Shown one piece after another: positions 17,991 through 27,093 of a stretch of DNA of 64,000 bases (positions are counted from its first letter, which is position 1; each line of letters begins with the position of its first letter). Source of the DNA: Sphingobium aromaticiconvertens (GTDB lineage: Bacteria; Pseudomonadota; Alphaproteobacteria; Sphingomonadales; Sphingomonadaceae). Below the pieces are notes generated by a model. The model was not told the DNA's origin and ran no database searches. It saw nothing but the letters and a program-made list of their open reading frames with translations. The stretch covers positions 372,001 to 436,000 of the forward strand of contig NZ_JBANRJ010000001.1 in assembly GCF_037154075.1 (NCBI RefSeq), in the 5' to 3' direction. The translations under genes were made by a program, and so were the position numbers.

Positions 17991-19280
17991 TTATTTGAGT
18001 CGAAGCGCCACCGAAGCGGCATGGGCAGGCAGCCCCTCGGCCTGTGCCAGCGCCACCGCCGCCGGGCCGATCGCGCCGATGGCGGCGCGGTCGAGGCTGA
18101 GAAAGCTGGTACGCTTCATGAAATCGAGCACCGACAGGCCCGAGGAAAAGCGCGCACGGCGCCCAGTCGGCAGCACATGGTTCGGCCCGGCCACATAATC
18201 GCCAACGGCTTCAGGGGTCATCCGGCCCAGAAACACCGACCCGGCATGGCGCACCTGTGCGAACAGCGCATCAGGATCGTCCACCGCCAGTTCGAGATGC
18301 TCGGGCGCAAGACGGTCGCACAGCGGAATGGCTTCGTTCAGATCGGGGACCAATATGATAGCCCCATTGGCATCCCAACTGGTCCGCGCAACCGCTGCGG
18401 TATGTAGGTGCGGGATCGCCCGCTCGACCGCCGTCGCGACGGCATCGGCAAAGGCCGCGTCATCGGTGAACAGGATAGACTGGCTGGTCGGATCATGTTC
18501 CGACTGGCTGAGCAGATCGGCGGCAATCCAGTCCGGATCATTTTTCGCGTCGGCCACGACAACGATTTCCGACGGTCCCGCCACCATGTCGATGCCCACG
18601 ACGCCGTAAAGCTGGCGCTTGGCCTCCGCGACCCAGGCATTGCCGGGGCCTGTGATGACATCGACAGGCTTGATCCGGTCAGTACCGTAAGCAAGCGCTG
18701 CGATCGCCTGCGCGCCGCCCACTCGCCAGATTTCCTCGATCCCAGCGATAGCCGCAGCCGCCAACACCAGCGGATTAATCTCGCCATTGGGGGTCGGCGT
18801 GACCATCGTTATCCGTTCGACGCCCGCGACCTTGGCAGGAATGACATTCATCAGCAGCGAGCTGGGATAGGCGGCCCGCCCGCCGGGGACATAGAGGCCC
18901 GCCGCATCGACAGCGCTCCAGCGCGCGCCCAGCCGCGCGCCCGCCGCATCGACAGAGTCGCTGTCCACAGGTTTCTGCTTGCGGTGATAGGTCGCGATCC
19001 GGTCCGCCGCGAGTTCCAGCGCATCGCGCAACTCGGTCGAAATACCGTCCAGCGCCGCGCGGCACTCGGCGGGCGTCACCGCCCAGCCGCTCACGTCAAG
19101 ATCATGCCGGTCGAACCGCTGCGTATAGTCGGCCAGCGCCGTATCGCCCTCGGCCCGAACGCGCTTGAGAATCGCCGTCACGTCCCGCGACACATCCTTG
19201 TCCGCCTCTCGCCGGGCATCGACCAGCGCGGCGAAGGCAGTAGCAAAGCCCGCCTCCCGGCTGTCGAGCCTAAGCGGCAT
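17991..19280 (-). CDS. hisD: Histidinol dehydrogenase
   Basis: A 429-residue zinc enzyme that carries out the last two oxidations of histidine synthesis, L-histidinol to L-histidine with NAD+. Family motifs in order are [55 protein letters not shown] (zinc ligands Gln and His), and LAPEHLEL (catalytic Glu-His). Its start overlaps the hisG stop by 11 nt. The other his genes are not in the window. Confidence 0.97.
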   Translation of the reverse strand: MPLRLDSREAGFATAFAALVDARREADKDVSRDVTAILKRVRAEGDTALADYTQRFDRHDLDVSGWAVTPAECRAALDGISTELRDALELAADRIATYHRKQKPVDSDSVDAAGARLGARWSAVDAAGLYVPGGRAAYPSSLLMNVIPAKVAGVERITMVTPTPNGEINPLVLAAAAIAGIEEIWRVGGAQAIAALAYGTDRIKPVDVITGPGNAWVAEAKRQLYGVVGIDMVAGPSEIVVVADAKNDPDWIAADLLSQSEHDPTSQSILFTDDAAFADAVATAVERAIPHLHTAAVARTSWDANGAIILVPDLNEAIPLCDRLAPEHLELAVDDPDALFAQVRHAGSVFLGRMTPEAVGDYVAGPNHVLPTGRRARFSSGLSVLDFMKRTSFLSLDRAAIGAIGPAAVALAQAEGLPAHAASVALRLK

Positions 19281-19932
19281 CGCGCACCCCGACGGCCCGG
19301 CGAAACGCCTCGACCAGTGGCACCAGTTCAGCCGAGCGCATCTTATAGGCGGCGCGATTGACGATCAGCCGCGCGGAAATCTGCATGATGACGCTGGTTT
19401 CGACCAGGCCATTGGCCTTCAGCGTCGCACCCGACGAGACGAGATCGACGATCCGCCGCGACAGGCCCAGCGAGGGCGCCAGCTCCATCGCGCCGTTCAG
19501 CTTCACGCATTCAGCCTGAAGCCCCTGCGCCTCGAAATGCTTGCGGGTGAGGTGGGGATATTTGGTGGCGACGCGCACATGGCTCAACGCCGCCTCATTT
19601 TCCCCGTCCAGCCCCTCCGGCTCGGCGACCGACAGGCGGCAATGCCCGATATCGAGATCGACGGGCGCGTAGAGTTCAGAATAATCGAACTCCTCGACCA
19701 CGTCCGATCCAACAATGCCGATCTGCGCCGCACCATGCGCGACGAAGGTCGCCACGTCGAACGCGCGCACCCGGATGATCGACACATCCGGCCGATTGGT
19801 GGCGAAACGCAGCGCGCGCGACTTGCTGTTGTGGAAATCCGCTTCCGGCTCGATCCCGACGCGCGCCAGCATGGGCAGCGCTTCTTCCAGGATACGGCCT
19901 TTGGGAATGGCGAGGGTGAGGGGGCGGGTCAT
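19270..19932 (-). CDS. hisG: ATP phosphoribosyltransferase, short form
   Basis: A 220-residue HisG that joins PRPP to ATP in the first step of histidine synthesis. The start [18 protein letters not shown] and the PRPP-binding region [18 protein letters not shown] are typical. The protein lacks the C-terminal ACT-like regulatory domain of the 300-residue form. Known short HisG proteins need HisZ as a regulatory partner; hisZ is not seen in the window and should lie elsewhere. hisG is first of a hisG-hisD pair with an 11-nt overlap. Confidence 0.95.
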   Translation of the reverse strand: MTRPLTLAIPKGRILEEALPMLARVGIEPEADFHNSKSRALRFATNRPDVSIIRVRAFDVATFVAHGAAQIGIVGSDVVEEFDYSELYAPVDLDIGHCRLSVAEPEGLDGENEAALSHVRVATKYPHLTRKHFEAQGLQAECVKLNGAMELAPSLGLSRRIVDLVSSGATLKANGLVETSVIMQISARLIVNRAAYKMRSAELVPLVEAFRRAVGVRDAA

Positions 19933-19988
19933 GACCGGCGGCCTTTACTGCGCGCGGGGGGAAAGGGCAACGGCTGGAATCCCATGCG

Positions 19989-20894
19989 TCACGGATAGCT
20001 GACCGTCTTGGGCCGTCCCTGCGGGATCGGGATAAACTCCTGATCGTCGCCGGGGATCAGGGGAAAGCGCATCGCCTCCCAATCCTCACGCGCCTGCATC
20101 AGCCGGTCAGTGCTGGACGATACGAAATTCCACCAGACATGGCGGGGCGAGGAAAAGGCCTCTCCTCCACACAGCATCACGCGCCCGCCATCAACGCTGA
20201 ACAGCGTCGCGGAAACGCCGGGCCGCAGCACGTAGAGCGTCTGCGGCGCCAGCGCGACGCCGTCGAGCGCCGCGTCCCCGCCAGACACATAGATGGCCCG
20301 CTCTTCCGCGCCCGCGTCGATCGGCGCGCTGCCACCGGGCATCAGCAATATGTCAGCGTAGATGGTGTTGGCGTAGGTGGTGACGGGCGCCGTTTCGCCC
20401 CATAGCGTGCCCATGATCACCCGCGCGCGGGCATGGCCGCAGTCGATGATCGGCAGGCCACCCTCGCTCACATGTTCAAAGGCAGGGTCCATTTCCTCAT
20501 CACGCTCGGGCAGCGCCAGCCAGGTCTGGATCGCCGATAGCTTCGACAGTTTCACGCGCTCCTCGTCCGGCGACCGTTCTGAATGGACGATGCCCTTGCC
20601 CGCCGTCATCAGATTGACCGCGCCCGGCTCGATCAACTGCTCGGTCCCCAGTGAATCGCGGTGCAGGAATGACCCCTCATACATATAGGTGACGGTCGCC
20701 AGGTTGATGTGCGGATGCGGCCGCACGTCGACCCCCTGTCCCGGCGCAATCCGCGCAGGCCCGGCCTGATCGAAGAAGATGAACGGTCCCACCATCGTCC
20801 GCCCCTTGGCGGGCAACGCGCGATGTACTTTGAAATCACCCAGATTGTGGGTGGTGGGCGCAATCGTCTGGATGATCAGGTCGTCTAACGTCAT
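19989..20894 (-). CDS. Pirin family protein
   Basis: A 301-residue bicupin. The N-terminal metal site is visible in RPHPHINLATVTYMYEG, SFLHRDSLG and AGKGIVHSE, giving the His/His/His/Glu set of pirins. Bacterial pirins include quercetinases and regulators of pyruvate metabolism; the role here cannot be read. The start at 20894 (MTLDDLIIQ) is chosen over 20999 because it overlaps the Nudix stop by 4 nt and removes an unrelated N-terminus. It is the last gene of a bolA-Nudix-pirin run. Confidence 0.9.
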   Translation of the reverse strand: MTLDDLIIQTIAPTTHNLGDFKVHRALPAKGRTMVGPFIFFDQAGPARIAPGQGVDVRPHPHINLATVTYMYEGSFLHRDSLGTEQLIEPGAVNLMTAGKGIVHSERSPDEERVKLSKLSAIQTWLALPERDEEMDPAFEHVSEGGLPIIDCGHARARVIMGTLWGETAPVTTYANTIYADILLMPGGSAPIDAGAEERAIYVSGGDAALDGVALAPQTLYVLRPGVSATLFSVDGGRVMLCGGEAFSSPRHVWWNFVSSSTDRLMQAREDWEAMRFPLIPGDDQEFIPIPQGRPKTVSYP

Positions 20895-21355
20895 GAAAGC
20901 GTCTCCAGCGGTTGCGCTCCAACCAACCCGGTCCAGAGCGGAATGAGGTCGACGGGAAAATAGGCTTCGGTACAGGCGGCCAGAGTCTCGGGCGTCCACC
21001 AGCGCCAGCTTTGCATCACGCGTCTTTCCAGTGCGGTGTGGCGCGAGGGATCGACCCGGTCGTCGGGCGCGTGGACGAGGAAATATTGCTCCTCCGCATC
21101 CACCTCCACACCCTCCAGGCTGACAAAAGTAGCGTGGCGAACGGCGACCACCGGCCCCGGCTCAGCGATCAGCCCGACCTCCTCCAGCAATTCGCGGCGG
21201 GCCGCATCGGGAAAATCCTCCCCCGGATCGAGCGCTCCGCCCGGCGTACACCAGAAGGGCGCGCGATCAGGCGGCGTAAACCGAAAGAGCAACAGGCGCC
21301 CGTCCGGATCGCACAGCAACAGCCGGGCCGATGGACGCGTGGGCCGACCGGTCAC
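20891..21355 (-). CDS. Nudix hydrolase
   Basis: A 154-residue Nudix-fold protein. The full Nudix box is present from about residue 39: GGALDPGEDFPDAAR and then RELLEEVGL, with all the glutamates needed for metal binding. The C-terminal half contains a WWTPETL motif common in small Nudix proteins. Such enzymes cleave nucleoside diphosphates linked to another moiety; the substrate is not predictable. It overlaps bolA at its start and the pirin gene at its stop, each by 4 nt. Confidence 0.92.
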   Translation of the reverse strand: MTGRPTRPSARLLLCDPDGRLLLFRFTPPDRAPFWCTPGGALDPGEDFPDAARRELLEEVGLIAEPGPVVAVRHATFVSLEGVEVDAEEQYFLVHAPDDRVDPSRHTALERRVMQSWRWWTPETLAACTEAYFPVDLIPLWTGLVGAQPLETLS

Positions 21356-21636
21356 TCCCCCGGCGCCCGCGCCTTGATCGCCAGCGCGTGCACCTTGTCG
21401 CGCAGCAGTTCGGCGAGCGCGGCGTTGACCAGCCGCTGACGGCCGACGCGACTCTCTCCCACGAAACGGTCCGCCACGATCTCGACGGTGAAATGGCTTT
21501 CGCCCGATCCGTCATGCCCGGCATGGCCGCGATGCTTTTCGCTGTCGTCGATCACGTCGAGTTGTTGCGGGTTCAGGGCAGCGCGCAGCCGCGCCTCGAT
21601 TTCTGTGGCCACCGGGCCTTTGAGCATCTGGGTCAT
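21352..21636 (-). CDS. bolA: BolA family protein
   Basis: A 94-residue BolA-fold protein starting MTQMLKGPVATEIEARLRAA. The core DDSEKHRGHAGH...ESHFTVEIVADRF and the C-terminal RQRLVNAALAELL are typical of the BolA1 group. BolA proteins pair with monothiol glutaredoxins in iron-sulfur cluster and iron-signalling work; some bind DNA. The long frame to 22272 is a shadow of the divergent dnaJ-like gene. It diverges from that gene with 45 nt between starts, so the two may share a control region. Confidence 0.93.
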   Translation of the reverse strand: MTQMLKGPVATEIEARLRAALNPQQLDVIDDSEKHRGHAGHDGSGESHFTVEIVADRFVGESRVGRQRLVNAALAELLRDKVHALAIKARAPGE

Positions 21637-21681
21637 TGCGCCTATATAGGCAAATCCGAACCGACTTGCATCAGGATAGAC

Positions 21682-22299
21682 TTGGCTACCGATCCCTTCT
21701 CGAACCGCCGTTTCAACCGCTTCCATGGCCGCGTGGAAAGTGATCGCCCCTGCGCAGCCCCCGGCTGCGAGGAATCGGGCGAATTTCGTGCGCCGCCGCC
21801 GGAAGGACAGGGCGGCGGGCATGAGGGGCCGCGCTGGCGCTGGCTGTGTCTCGACCATGTGCGCGCCTTCAATCAGGGCTATAATTTCTTCAGCGGCATG
21901 ACCCCTGACGAGATCGAGGCGGCGCAACGCCCCTTTGCGGGATGGGAGCGGGAGACGCGGGCCTTTTCTACCAACGGCACCACCCCGCCGCCCAAATGGG
22001 CCGACTTCTCCGATCCTCTGGACGCCATCAGCGCAAAGTTTCGCGAACGGATGGACCGCGCCGCGCGCGCGCAGAAAATGCGGGATGATGGCCGGATGCT
22101 CTCCGCCGATGATCGCAAGGCGCTCGACGTCATGGGCCTTGCTGTCGACGCCGACCGAAAGGCGCTGCGCCAGCGCTACACCGAACTGGTGCGCCGCTAT
22201 CACCCCGATCATAATGGCGGTGACCGCAGCCATGAAGGGGCGCTTCAGGGCGTGATCGAAGCCTATGGACATCTGCGCAAGGCCGCAGCCTTCGCCTGA
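21682..22299 (+). CDS. DnaJ-like protein with N-terminal Cys/His knuckle and C-terminal J domain
   Basis: A 205-residue protein. The J domain is at the C-terminus (about residues 150-205) with the essential HPD in RRYHPDHNGGD and a following helix IEAYGHLRKA. The N-terminal half has CAAPGCEESG and, about 30 residues later, WLCLDHV, a possible C-x4-C / C-x2-H zinc site. No ATG fits; TTG at 21682 is preceded by AGGA with 6-nt spacing and begins the recognisable protein. It diverges from bolA, and a YegD-like Hsp70 follows 79 nt downstream, which makes an Hsp40-Hsp70 pairing likely. Confidence 0.85.
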   Translation: MATDPFSNRRFNRFHGRVESDRPCAAPGCEESGEFRAPPPEGQGGGHEGPRWRWLCLDHVRAFNQGYNFFSGMTPDEIEAAQRPFAGWERETRAFSTNGTTPPPKWADFSDPLDAISAKFRERMDRAARAQKMRDDGRMLSADDRKALDVMGLAVDADRKALRQRYTELVRRYHPDHNGGDRSHEGALQGVIEAYGHLRKAAAFA

Positions 22300-22378
22300 T
22301 CCGATCCCGTAGCATCACCTTGCTATTGCAGGGTACGACTGCCATAGGCGCCGCCCCCAGCCATCCCGGAGAATGATC

Positions 22379-23662
22379 ATGCAGTCCCGCGCCCTGGGCC
22401 TCGACTTCGGCACGACCAATAGCGTTGCTGCCATCGCCAATGACGGTGAATCGCAACTGGTCGATTTCGTCGGCGGGCAGGCAAGCGGCGCGGTCTTCCG
22501 GTCGGCGCTGTGTTTCTGGCATGGCGACGATGGCAAGACGATCGCGCATGAGGCGGGGCCATGGGCGATCGCCGAATATCTGGAATATCCGCAGGACAGC
22601 CGCTTCATCCAGTCGTTCAAGTCGGTCGCCGCCAGCCCGATCTTCGAAAGCGCGAGCATTTTCGACAAACGCTATCGCTTCGAGGAACTGGGCCAGCGCT
22701 TTCTGGAGCGGATGATCGGCCATGCCAGGGGCGGGCTGGACGCGCGGCCAGAGCGGATCGTCGTGGGCCGCCCGGTCGAATATGCAGGCTCGCGCCCTGA
22801 CGAGGCACTGGCGCGACAACGCTATGACGCCATGTTCAAGGGGTTCGGCAGCGAAATCCACTATGTCTATGAACCGCTGGGCGCAGCGTTCAGCTATGCC
22901 AGCCGCCTGACCGATCCCGCCACCCTATTGGTCGCGGACTTTGGCGGCGGCACCAGCGATTTTTCGATCGTGCGCGTGGCGGCGCCCGGCGCGGCGCGGC
23001 GTTGCGAGCCGCTGGGGTCGGCGGGCATCGGCATTGCGGGCGACCGTTTCGACTATCGCATCCTCGACCATCTGGTGCTGCCGATGCTGGGGAAGGGCAG
23101 TAGCTACAAATCGTTCGACAAAGAACTGGAAATTCCCCGCAGCTATTTCGCCGACTTCGCCGACTGGTCACGTCTGGCGCTGATGCGGAACCGGCGGACG
23201 ATGGAGGAACTGGCGCGGCTTCAGAAAAGCGCGATTGACGGCCCCGCCATCGGCCGGATGATCACCGTGATCGAGCAGGAACTGGGCTATCCGCTCTATG
23301 ATTCGGTCGGACAATTGAAGCGCGCCCTGTCCGACAGCGAAAACGCCCATTTCCACTTCAGCGGTGGCGGCCTGTCAATCGAAGCCGACGTCACCCGCGC
23401 CGATTTCGAACGCTGGATCGCCCCTGACATCGCCCGGATCGAGGCAACGGTGGACCGCGCATTGGAGAGGGCCGCCGTCGCCCCCGATGCCATCGACCGC
23501 ATCTTCCTGACCGGCGGATCGTCGCTGATCCCAGCCATCCGCCGCATCTTCGAAGCGCGCTTTGGAGCAGACCGTATCGCCACCGGCGGGGAACTGACCT
23601 CCATCGCCCATGGTTTGGCGTTGATAGGGCAGGAGGCCAATCTGTCGGAATGGGCAGCTTGA
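22379..23662 (+). CDS. Hsp70 family protein, YegD-like (no substrate-binding domain)
   Basis: A 427-residue actin/Hsp70-fold ATPase. The first phosphate loop is LGLDFGTTNSVAAIAN (residues 5-20), the second is LVADFGGGTSDFSIVRV (about 187-203), and the adenosine motif is IFLTGGSSLIPAI (about 380). The protein ends soon after the nucleotide domain, so it lacks the peptide-binding domain of DnaK, as E. coli YegD does. The ATG at 22379 is 6 nt after GGAGA; the ATG at 22373 directly abuts it and is less likely. It sits between a J-domain gene and cobS. Confidence 0.9.
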   Translation: MQSRALGLDFGTTNSVAAIANDGESQLVDFVGGQASGAVFRSALCFWHGDDGKTIAHEAGPWAIAEYLEYPQDSRFIQSFKSVAASPIFESASIFDKRYRFEELGQRFLERMIGHARGGLDARPERIVVGRPVEYAGSRPDEALARQRYDAMFKGFGSEIHYVYEPLGAAFSYASRLTDPATLLVADFGGGTSDFSIVRVAAPGAARRCEPLGSAGIGIAGDRFDYRILDHLVLPMLGKGSSYKSFDKELEIPRSYFADFADWSRLALMRNRRTMEELARLQKSAIDGPAIGRMITVIEQELGYPLYDSVGQLKRALSDSENAHFHFSGGGLSIEADVTRADFERWIAPDIARIEATVDRALERAAVAPDAIDRIFLTGGSSLIPAIRRIFEARFGADRIATGGELTSIAHGLALIGQEANLSEWAA

Positions 23663-23751
23663 TCCACGCCCGTGCCATCGCCACTCTATCGACAGGCGCT
23701 TGCCCCTTGGGTTAGGGGCAATAAGGACTCGCAGAAAGACTGACACCGATC

Positions 23752-24759
23752 ATGACCGACATTTCCAACGTCCAGCCCGATACGCGCGACGAAACGCTGC
23801 TGGAGCGGCCCGACCGCGAGGTTAATGCGCGCGATATTTTCGGCATCGACGTGGACATGAAGATCCCCGCCTTTTCGCAGGCCGACGAACGCGTCCCCGA
23901 CCTTGATCCCGCCTATGTGTTCGACCCGGACACGACATTGGCGATTCTGGCGGGCTTTGCCTTCAACCGCCGCGTGATGGTTCAGGGCTATCACGGCACC
24001 GGCAAGTCGACCCATATCGAACAGGTGGCCGCCCGCCTGAACTGGCCGTGCATCCGCATCAATCTGGACGCGCATATCAGTCGTATCGACCTGGTGGGTC
24101 GCGACGCCATCGTGCTGAAGGACGGGCAGCAGGTCACGGAATTTAAGGAAGGCCTGCTCCCGTGGTCGCTCCAGCGTCCGGTCGCCTTGGTGTTCGACGA
24201 ATATGATGCGGGTCGCCCCGACGTCATGTTCGTGATCCAGCGCGTGCTGGAGACGGACGGCAAGATGACCCTGCTCGACCAGAACCGCGTTATCCGTCCC
24301 AACCCGCATTTCCGCCTGTTCGCGACCGCCAACACGGTCGGCCTTGGCGACACGACCGGCCTCTATCACGGCACGCAGCAGATTAATCAGGGCCAGATGG
24401 ACCGCTGGAATCTGGTCGTCACCCTGAACTATCTGCCCGCCGCGACGGAGGCCCAGATCGTCCTCGCCAAGTCCGGCGAATACGACCATGAGGGCGGCCG
24501 CAAGGAAGTGGAGAATATGATCAAGGTGGCGGAGTTGACCCGTCAGGGCTTCGTCAACGGCGACATCTCGACCGTCATGTCCCCCCGCACAGTCATAAGC
24601 TGGGCGCAGAACGCGCTGATCTTCAAGAATGTCGGCTTCGCTTTCCGCCTGTCCTTCCTCAACAAATGCGATGAGGCGGAACGCGCGCTGGTCGCCGAAT
24701 ATTATCAGCGCGTCTTCGGCATGGATCTGCCCGAAAGCGTGGTGGGGAAGGCGGGCTGA
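23752..24759 (+). CDS. cobS: CobS-type AAA+ ATPase (cobaltochelatase small subunit family)
   Basis: A 335-residue MoxR-type AAA+ ATPase matching CobS throughout. Walker A is GYHGTGKST (about residue 80), Walker B is [13 protein letters not shown], and sensor-region [19 protein letters not shown] follows. With CobT and CobN, CobS forms the aerobic cobalt chelatase that inserts Co2+ into hydrogenobyrinic acid diamide. CobN is not in the window and no other cob gene is near, so the role here could be a general MoxR/VWA chaperone acting on another target. cobT follows after 24 nt. Confidence 0.9.
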   Translation: MTDISNVQPDTRDETLLERPDREVNARDIFGIDVDMKIPAFSQADERVPDLDPAYVFDPDTTLAILAGFAFNRRVMVQGYHGTGKSTHIEQVAARLNWPCIRINLDAHISRIDLVGRDAIVLKDGQQVTEFKEGLLPWSLQRPVALVFDEYDAGRPDVMFVIQRVLETDGKMTLLDQNRVIRPNPHFRLFATANTVGLGDTTGLYHGTQQINQGQMDRWNLVVTLNYLPAATEAQIVLAKSGEYDHEGGRKEVENMIKVAELTRQGFVNGDISTVMSPRTVISWAQNALIFKNVGFAFRLSFLNKCDEAERALVAEYYQRVFGMDLPESVVGKAG

Positions 24760-24783
24760 GGCCCGTCTTCGCCGCCTGACATC

Positions 24784-26610
24784 ATGGCCGATCGCTCCCC
24801 CCTCGACGCATTCAAGGACGTGCTGTCCGGCGCGGCGCGGGCGATCACGCGCGACGCGGAGGTGGAGGTTGGCTTCACCGCCGACGCCCCGCATATGGCG
24901 GGCAAGGCGATCAAGGTGCCCACCCCCGGTCGCACCCTGCCCGCCGATCAGGTCGCGCTGGCACGTGGCTTTGCCGACGCCAATGCGCTGAAGATGCGCC
25001 ATCACAATGCCCGCATCCATGCCGCCCATGCCCCCGGCGAAGCGGTGGCGCGCGCCGTCTATGACGCGGTCGAGCAGGCGCGGGTGGAGGCGATCGGCGC
25101 GCGGTCGATGGCGGGGGTCCGCGACAATCTCAACAGCGCGCTGGAGATGCGGCTCAAATCCGATCCCATCCGCCGCGCCCGCTCCGCCGACGAAGTGCCG
25201 CTCTCGACCGCACTGGCGCTCAAGGTGCGCGAGCGGCTGACCGGCCAGCCCATTCCCGAGGATGTCGCCGCCCCGATGGCGATGATCGACCAGTGGATCG
25301 AGGATAAGGCCGGAGCCGACCTTGATGCGCTCGGCCTGGCGCTCGACGATCAGCGCGCCTTTCAGAAGCTGGCGCAGGCGATGCTGGAGCATCTGGAACT
25401 GGTCGATGCCGACGCCCCCCCCGAAACCGACGAAAGCGAGTCGGAGCAGGAGGGCGAGGATCAGGAGGAGCAGCAGGAAGAGGGCGATTCGGGCGAGGAT
25501 CAGCCCGGTGACAGCGACATGAATGCCGAAGCCCGCGCCGACGATCAGGGCGGCGACACGGAGGACGGCGAACAGGATTATAGCGACGAGTTCGACGCCG
25601 ACAGCGAGGAAGGCGCCGACGAGATGGGGGAGGAGGGCATGATGCCCGTCCGCCCCAATCGCCCGCTGTCCGACCTGCCCCCCGGCTTCGACTATAAGCC
25701 CTATACGACCCGCCATGACGAGATCGTCACGGCGGAGGAACTGTGCGACGAGGATGAACTGCTGCGCCTGCGCGGCTTCCTCGACCAGCAGCTCGTCAGT
25801 CTTCAGGGCGCGGTCACGAAGCTCGCCAACCGCCTGCAACGCCGCCTGATGGCGCAACAGTCGCGCAGTTGGGACTTCGATCAGGAGGAGGGGATGCTCG
25901 ACGCCGCACGCCTCGCCCGCATCGTCATCGACCCGACCCACTCGTTGTCCTACAAGGTCGAGCGCGACACGGAATTTCGCGACACCGTCGTTACCCTGCT
26001 GATCGACAATAGCGGCTCGATGCGCGGCCGCCCGATCAGCATCGCCGCAATCAGCGCCGACATCATGGCCCGCACGCTGGAACGCTGCGGCGTGAAGACT
26101 GAAATATTGGGTTTCACCACCCGCGCCTGGAAGGGCGGACAGGCGCGTGAGGAATGGCTGACCGCCGGTCGCCCGCCGCTGCCCGGCCGCCTCAACGACC
26201 TGCGCCACATCATCTACAAGAAGGCGGACGAGCCGTGGCGGCGTGCGCGCAAGAATCTGGGCCTGATGATGCGCGAGGGGCTGCTCAAGGAGAATATCGA
26301 CGGCGAGGCGCTGCTGTGGGCGCACGCACGCCTTATCGCCCGTAATGAAGAGCGCCGGATATTGATGGTGATCTCCGATGGCGCGCCGGTCGATGATTCG
26401 ACGCTGTCGGTCAACAGCGGTACCTATCTGGAGCGGCATCTGCGTCAGGTGATCGACTGGATCGAGAATCGCTCGCCAGTGCAATTGGTGGCGATCGGCA
26501 TCGGCCATGACGTCACCCGCTATTATCGCCGCGCCGTCACCATCATGGACGCCGAACAGCTTGGCGGCATGATGGTCGAACAACTCGCCGGCCTGTTCGA
26601 CGAGGATTGA
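24784..26610 (+). CDS. cobT: CobT-type protein with C-terminal VWA domain
   Basis: A 608-residue CobT-family protein. The N-terminal helical part (about 1-210) is followed by a strongly acidic linker (about 215-285, runs of Glu/Asp/Gln), then a conserved middle region and a C-terminal von Willebrand A domain (about 390-608) with the MIDAS motif [10 protein letters not shown] and a later ISDGAPVDD. This is the usual CobT layout, in which the VWA domain contacts CobN and the N-terminus contacts CobS. It is tightly coupled to cobS (24 nt) and to the Gre-type gene (4 nt). Confidence 0.92.
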   Translation: MADRSPLDAFKDVLSGAARAITRDAEVEVGFTADAPHMAGKAIKVPTPGRTLPADQVALARGFADANALKMRHHNARIHAAHAPGEAVARAVYDAVEQARVEAIGARSMAGVRDNLNSALEMRLKSDPIRRARSADEVPLSTALALKVRERLTGQPIPEDVAAPMAMIDQWIEDKAGADLDALGLALDDQRAFQKLAQAMLEHLELVDADAPPETDESESEQEGEDQEEQQEEGDSGEDQPGDSDMNAEARADDQGGDTEDGEQDYSDEFDADSEEGADEMGEEGMMPVRPNRPLSDLPPGFDYKPYTTRHDEIVTAEELCDEDELLRLRGFLDQQLVSLQGAVTKLANRLQRRLMAQQSRSWDFDQEEGMLDAARLARIVIDPTHSLSYKVERDTEFRDTVVTLLIDNSGSMRGRPISIAAISADIMARTLERCGVKTEILGFTTRAWKGGQAREEWLTAGRPPLPGRLNDLRHIIYKKADEPWRRARKNLGLMMREGLLKENIDGEALLWAHARLIARNEERRILMVISDGAPVDDSTLSVNSGTYLERHLRQVIDWIENRSPVQLVAIGIGHDVTRYYRRAVTIMDAEQLGGMMVEQLAGLFDED

Positions 26611-26614
26611 TGCC

Positions 26615-27088
26615 ATGAGCGTCGCCTTTCGCCGTGAGGGCGATGACGAACATCTGGAACCCAAGTTCGAGCTGCCGATCCCGCCCGGTCCCAACCGCGT
26701 GACCGCCCGTGGCCTTGCCCTTACCCGAACGAAGGTCGAGGGGCTGGAAGCCGCCGTCGCGGCAGAGACCGACGAGGAACCCCGCAAGAAACTGCAACGC
26801 GACCTGCGTTACTGGCGTACCCGGCTGGCGACGGCGGAGCTGATGCCCGTGCCCGATGGCCACGTCGTCGCCTTCGGCACCCGTGTCACCTATCGCCTGA
26901 ACGGGCAGGACAAGCGCATCGCCATCGTCGGCGATGACGAGGCCGATCCGGCAGAAGGGCGCATTGCCTTTTCCGCGCCGCTCGCCCGCGCGATGATGGA
27001 CGTTGAAGTCCACGAAAGCGTGGATTTCGTCGGGCGAGACGGAGCAATAGAAATATTGGCCATAGAGCCGATCGCAAAAGGAGAGTGA
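26615..27088 (+). CDS. GreA/GreB-family transcription elongation factor-like protein
   Basis: A 157-residue protein with a short N-terminal coiled-coil-like part (LTRTKVEGLEAAVAAETDEE followed by a lysine/arginine-rich helix) and a C-terminal Gre/Rnk FKBP-like domain (VAFGTRVTYRLNG to the end). Gre factors enter the RNA polymerase secondary channel and rescue backtracked complexes. The acidic tip residues of a standard GreA coiled coil are not obvious, so it may be a Gre-fold relative that does not cleave. It starts 4 nt after cobT and is clearly in that operon. Confidence 0.75.
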   Translation: MSVAFRREGDDEHLEPKFELPIPPGPNRVTARGLALTRTKVEGLEAAVAAETDEEPRKKLQRDLRYWRTRLATAELMPVPDGHVVAFGTRVTYRLNGQDKRIAIVGDDEADPAEGRIAFSAPLARAMMDVEVHESVDFVGRDGAIEILAIEPIAKGE

Positions 27089-27093
27089 TAGCC

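Noticed and set aside
23663..23751. Cobalamin riboswitch before cobS
   Set aside because: The 89-nt gap is too short and lacks a B12-box; a B12 element would need about 200 nt.
23686..26787. 1033-codon open frame on the minus strand
   Set aside because: It lies exactly opposite cobS and cobT, has no recognisable domain, and arises from GC-rich codon bias; cobS and cobT show intact AAA+ and VWA motifs.
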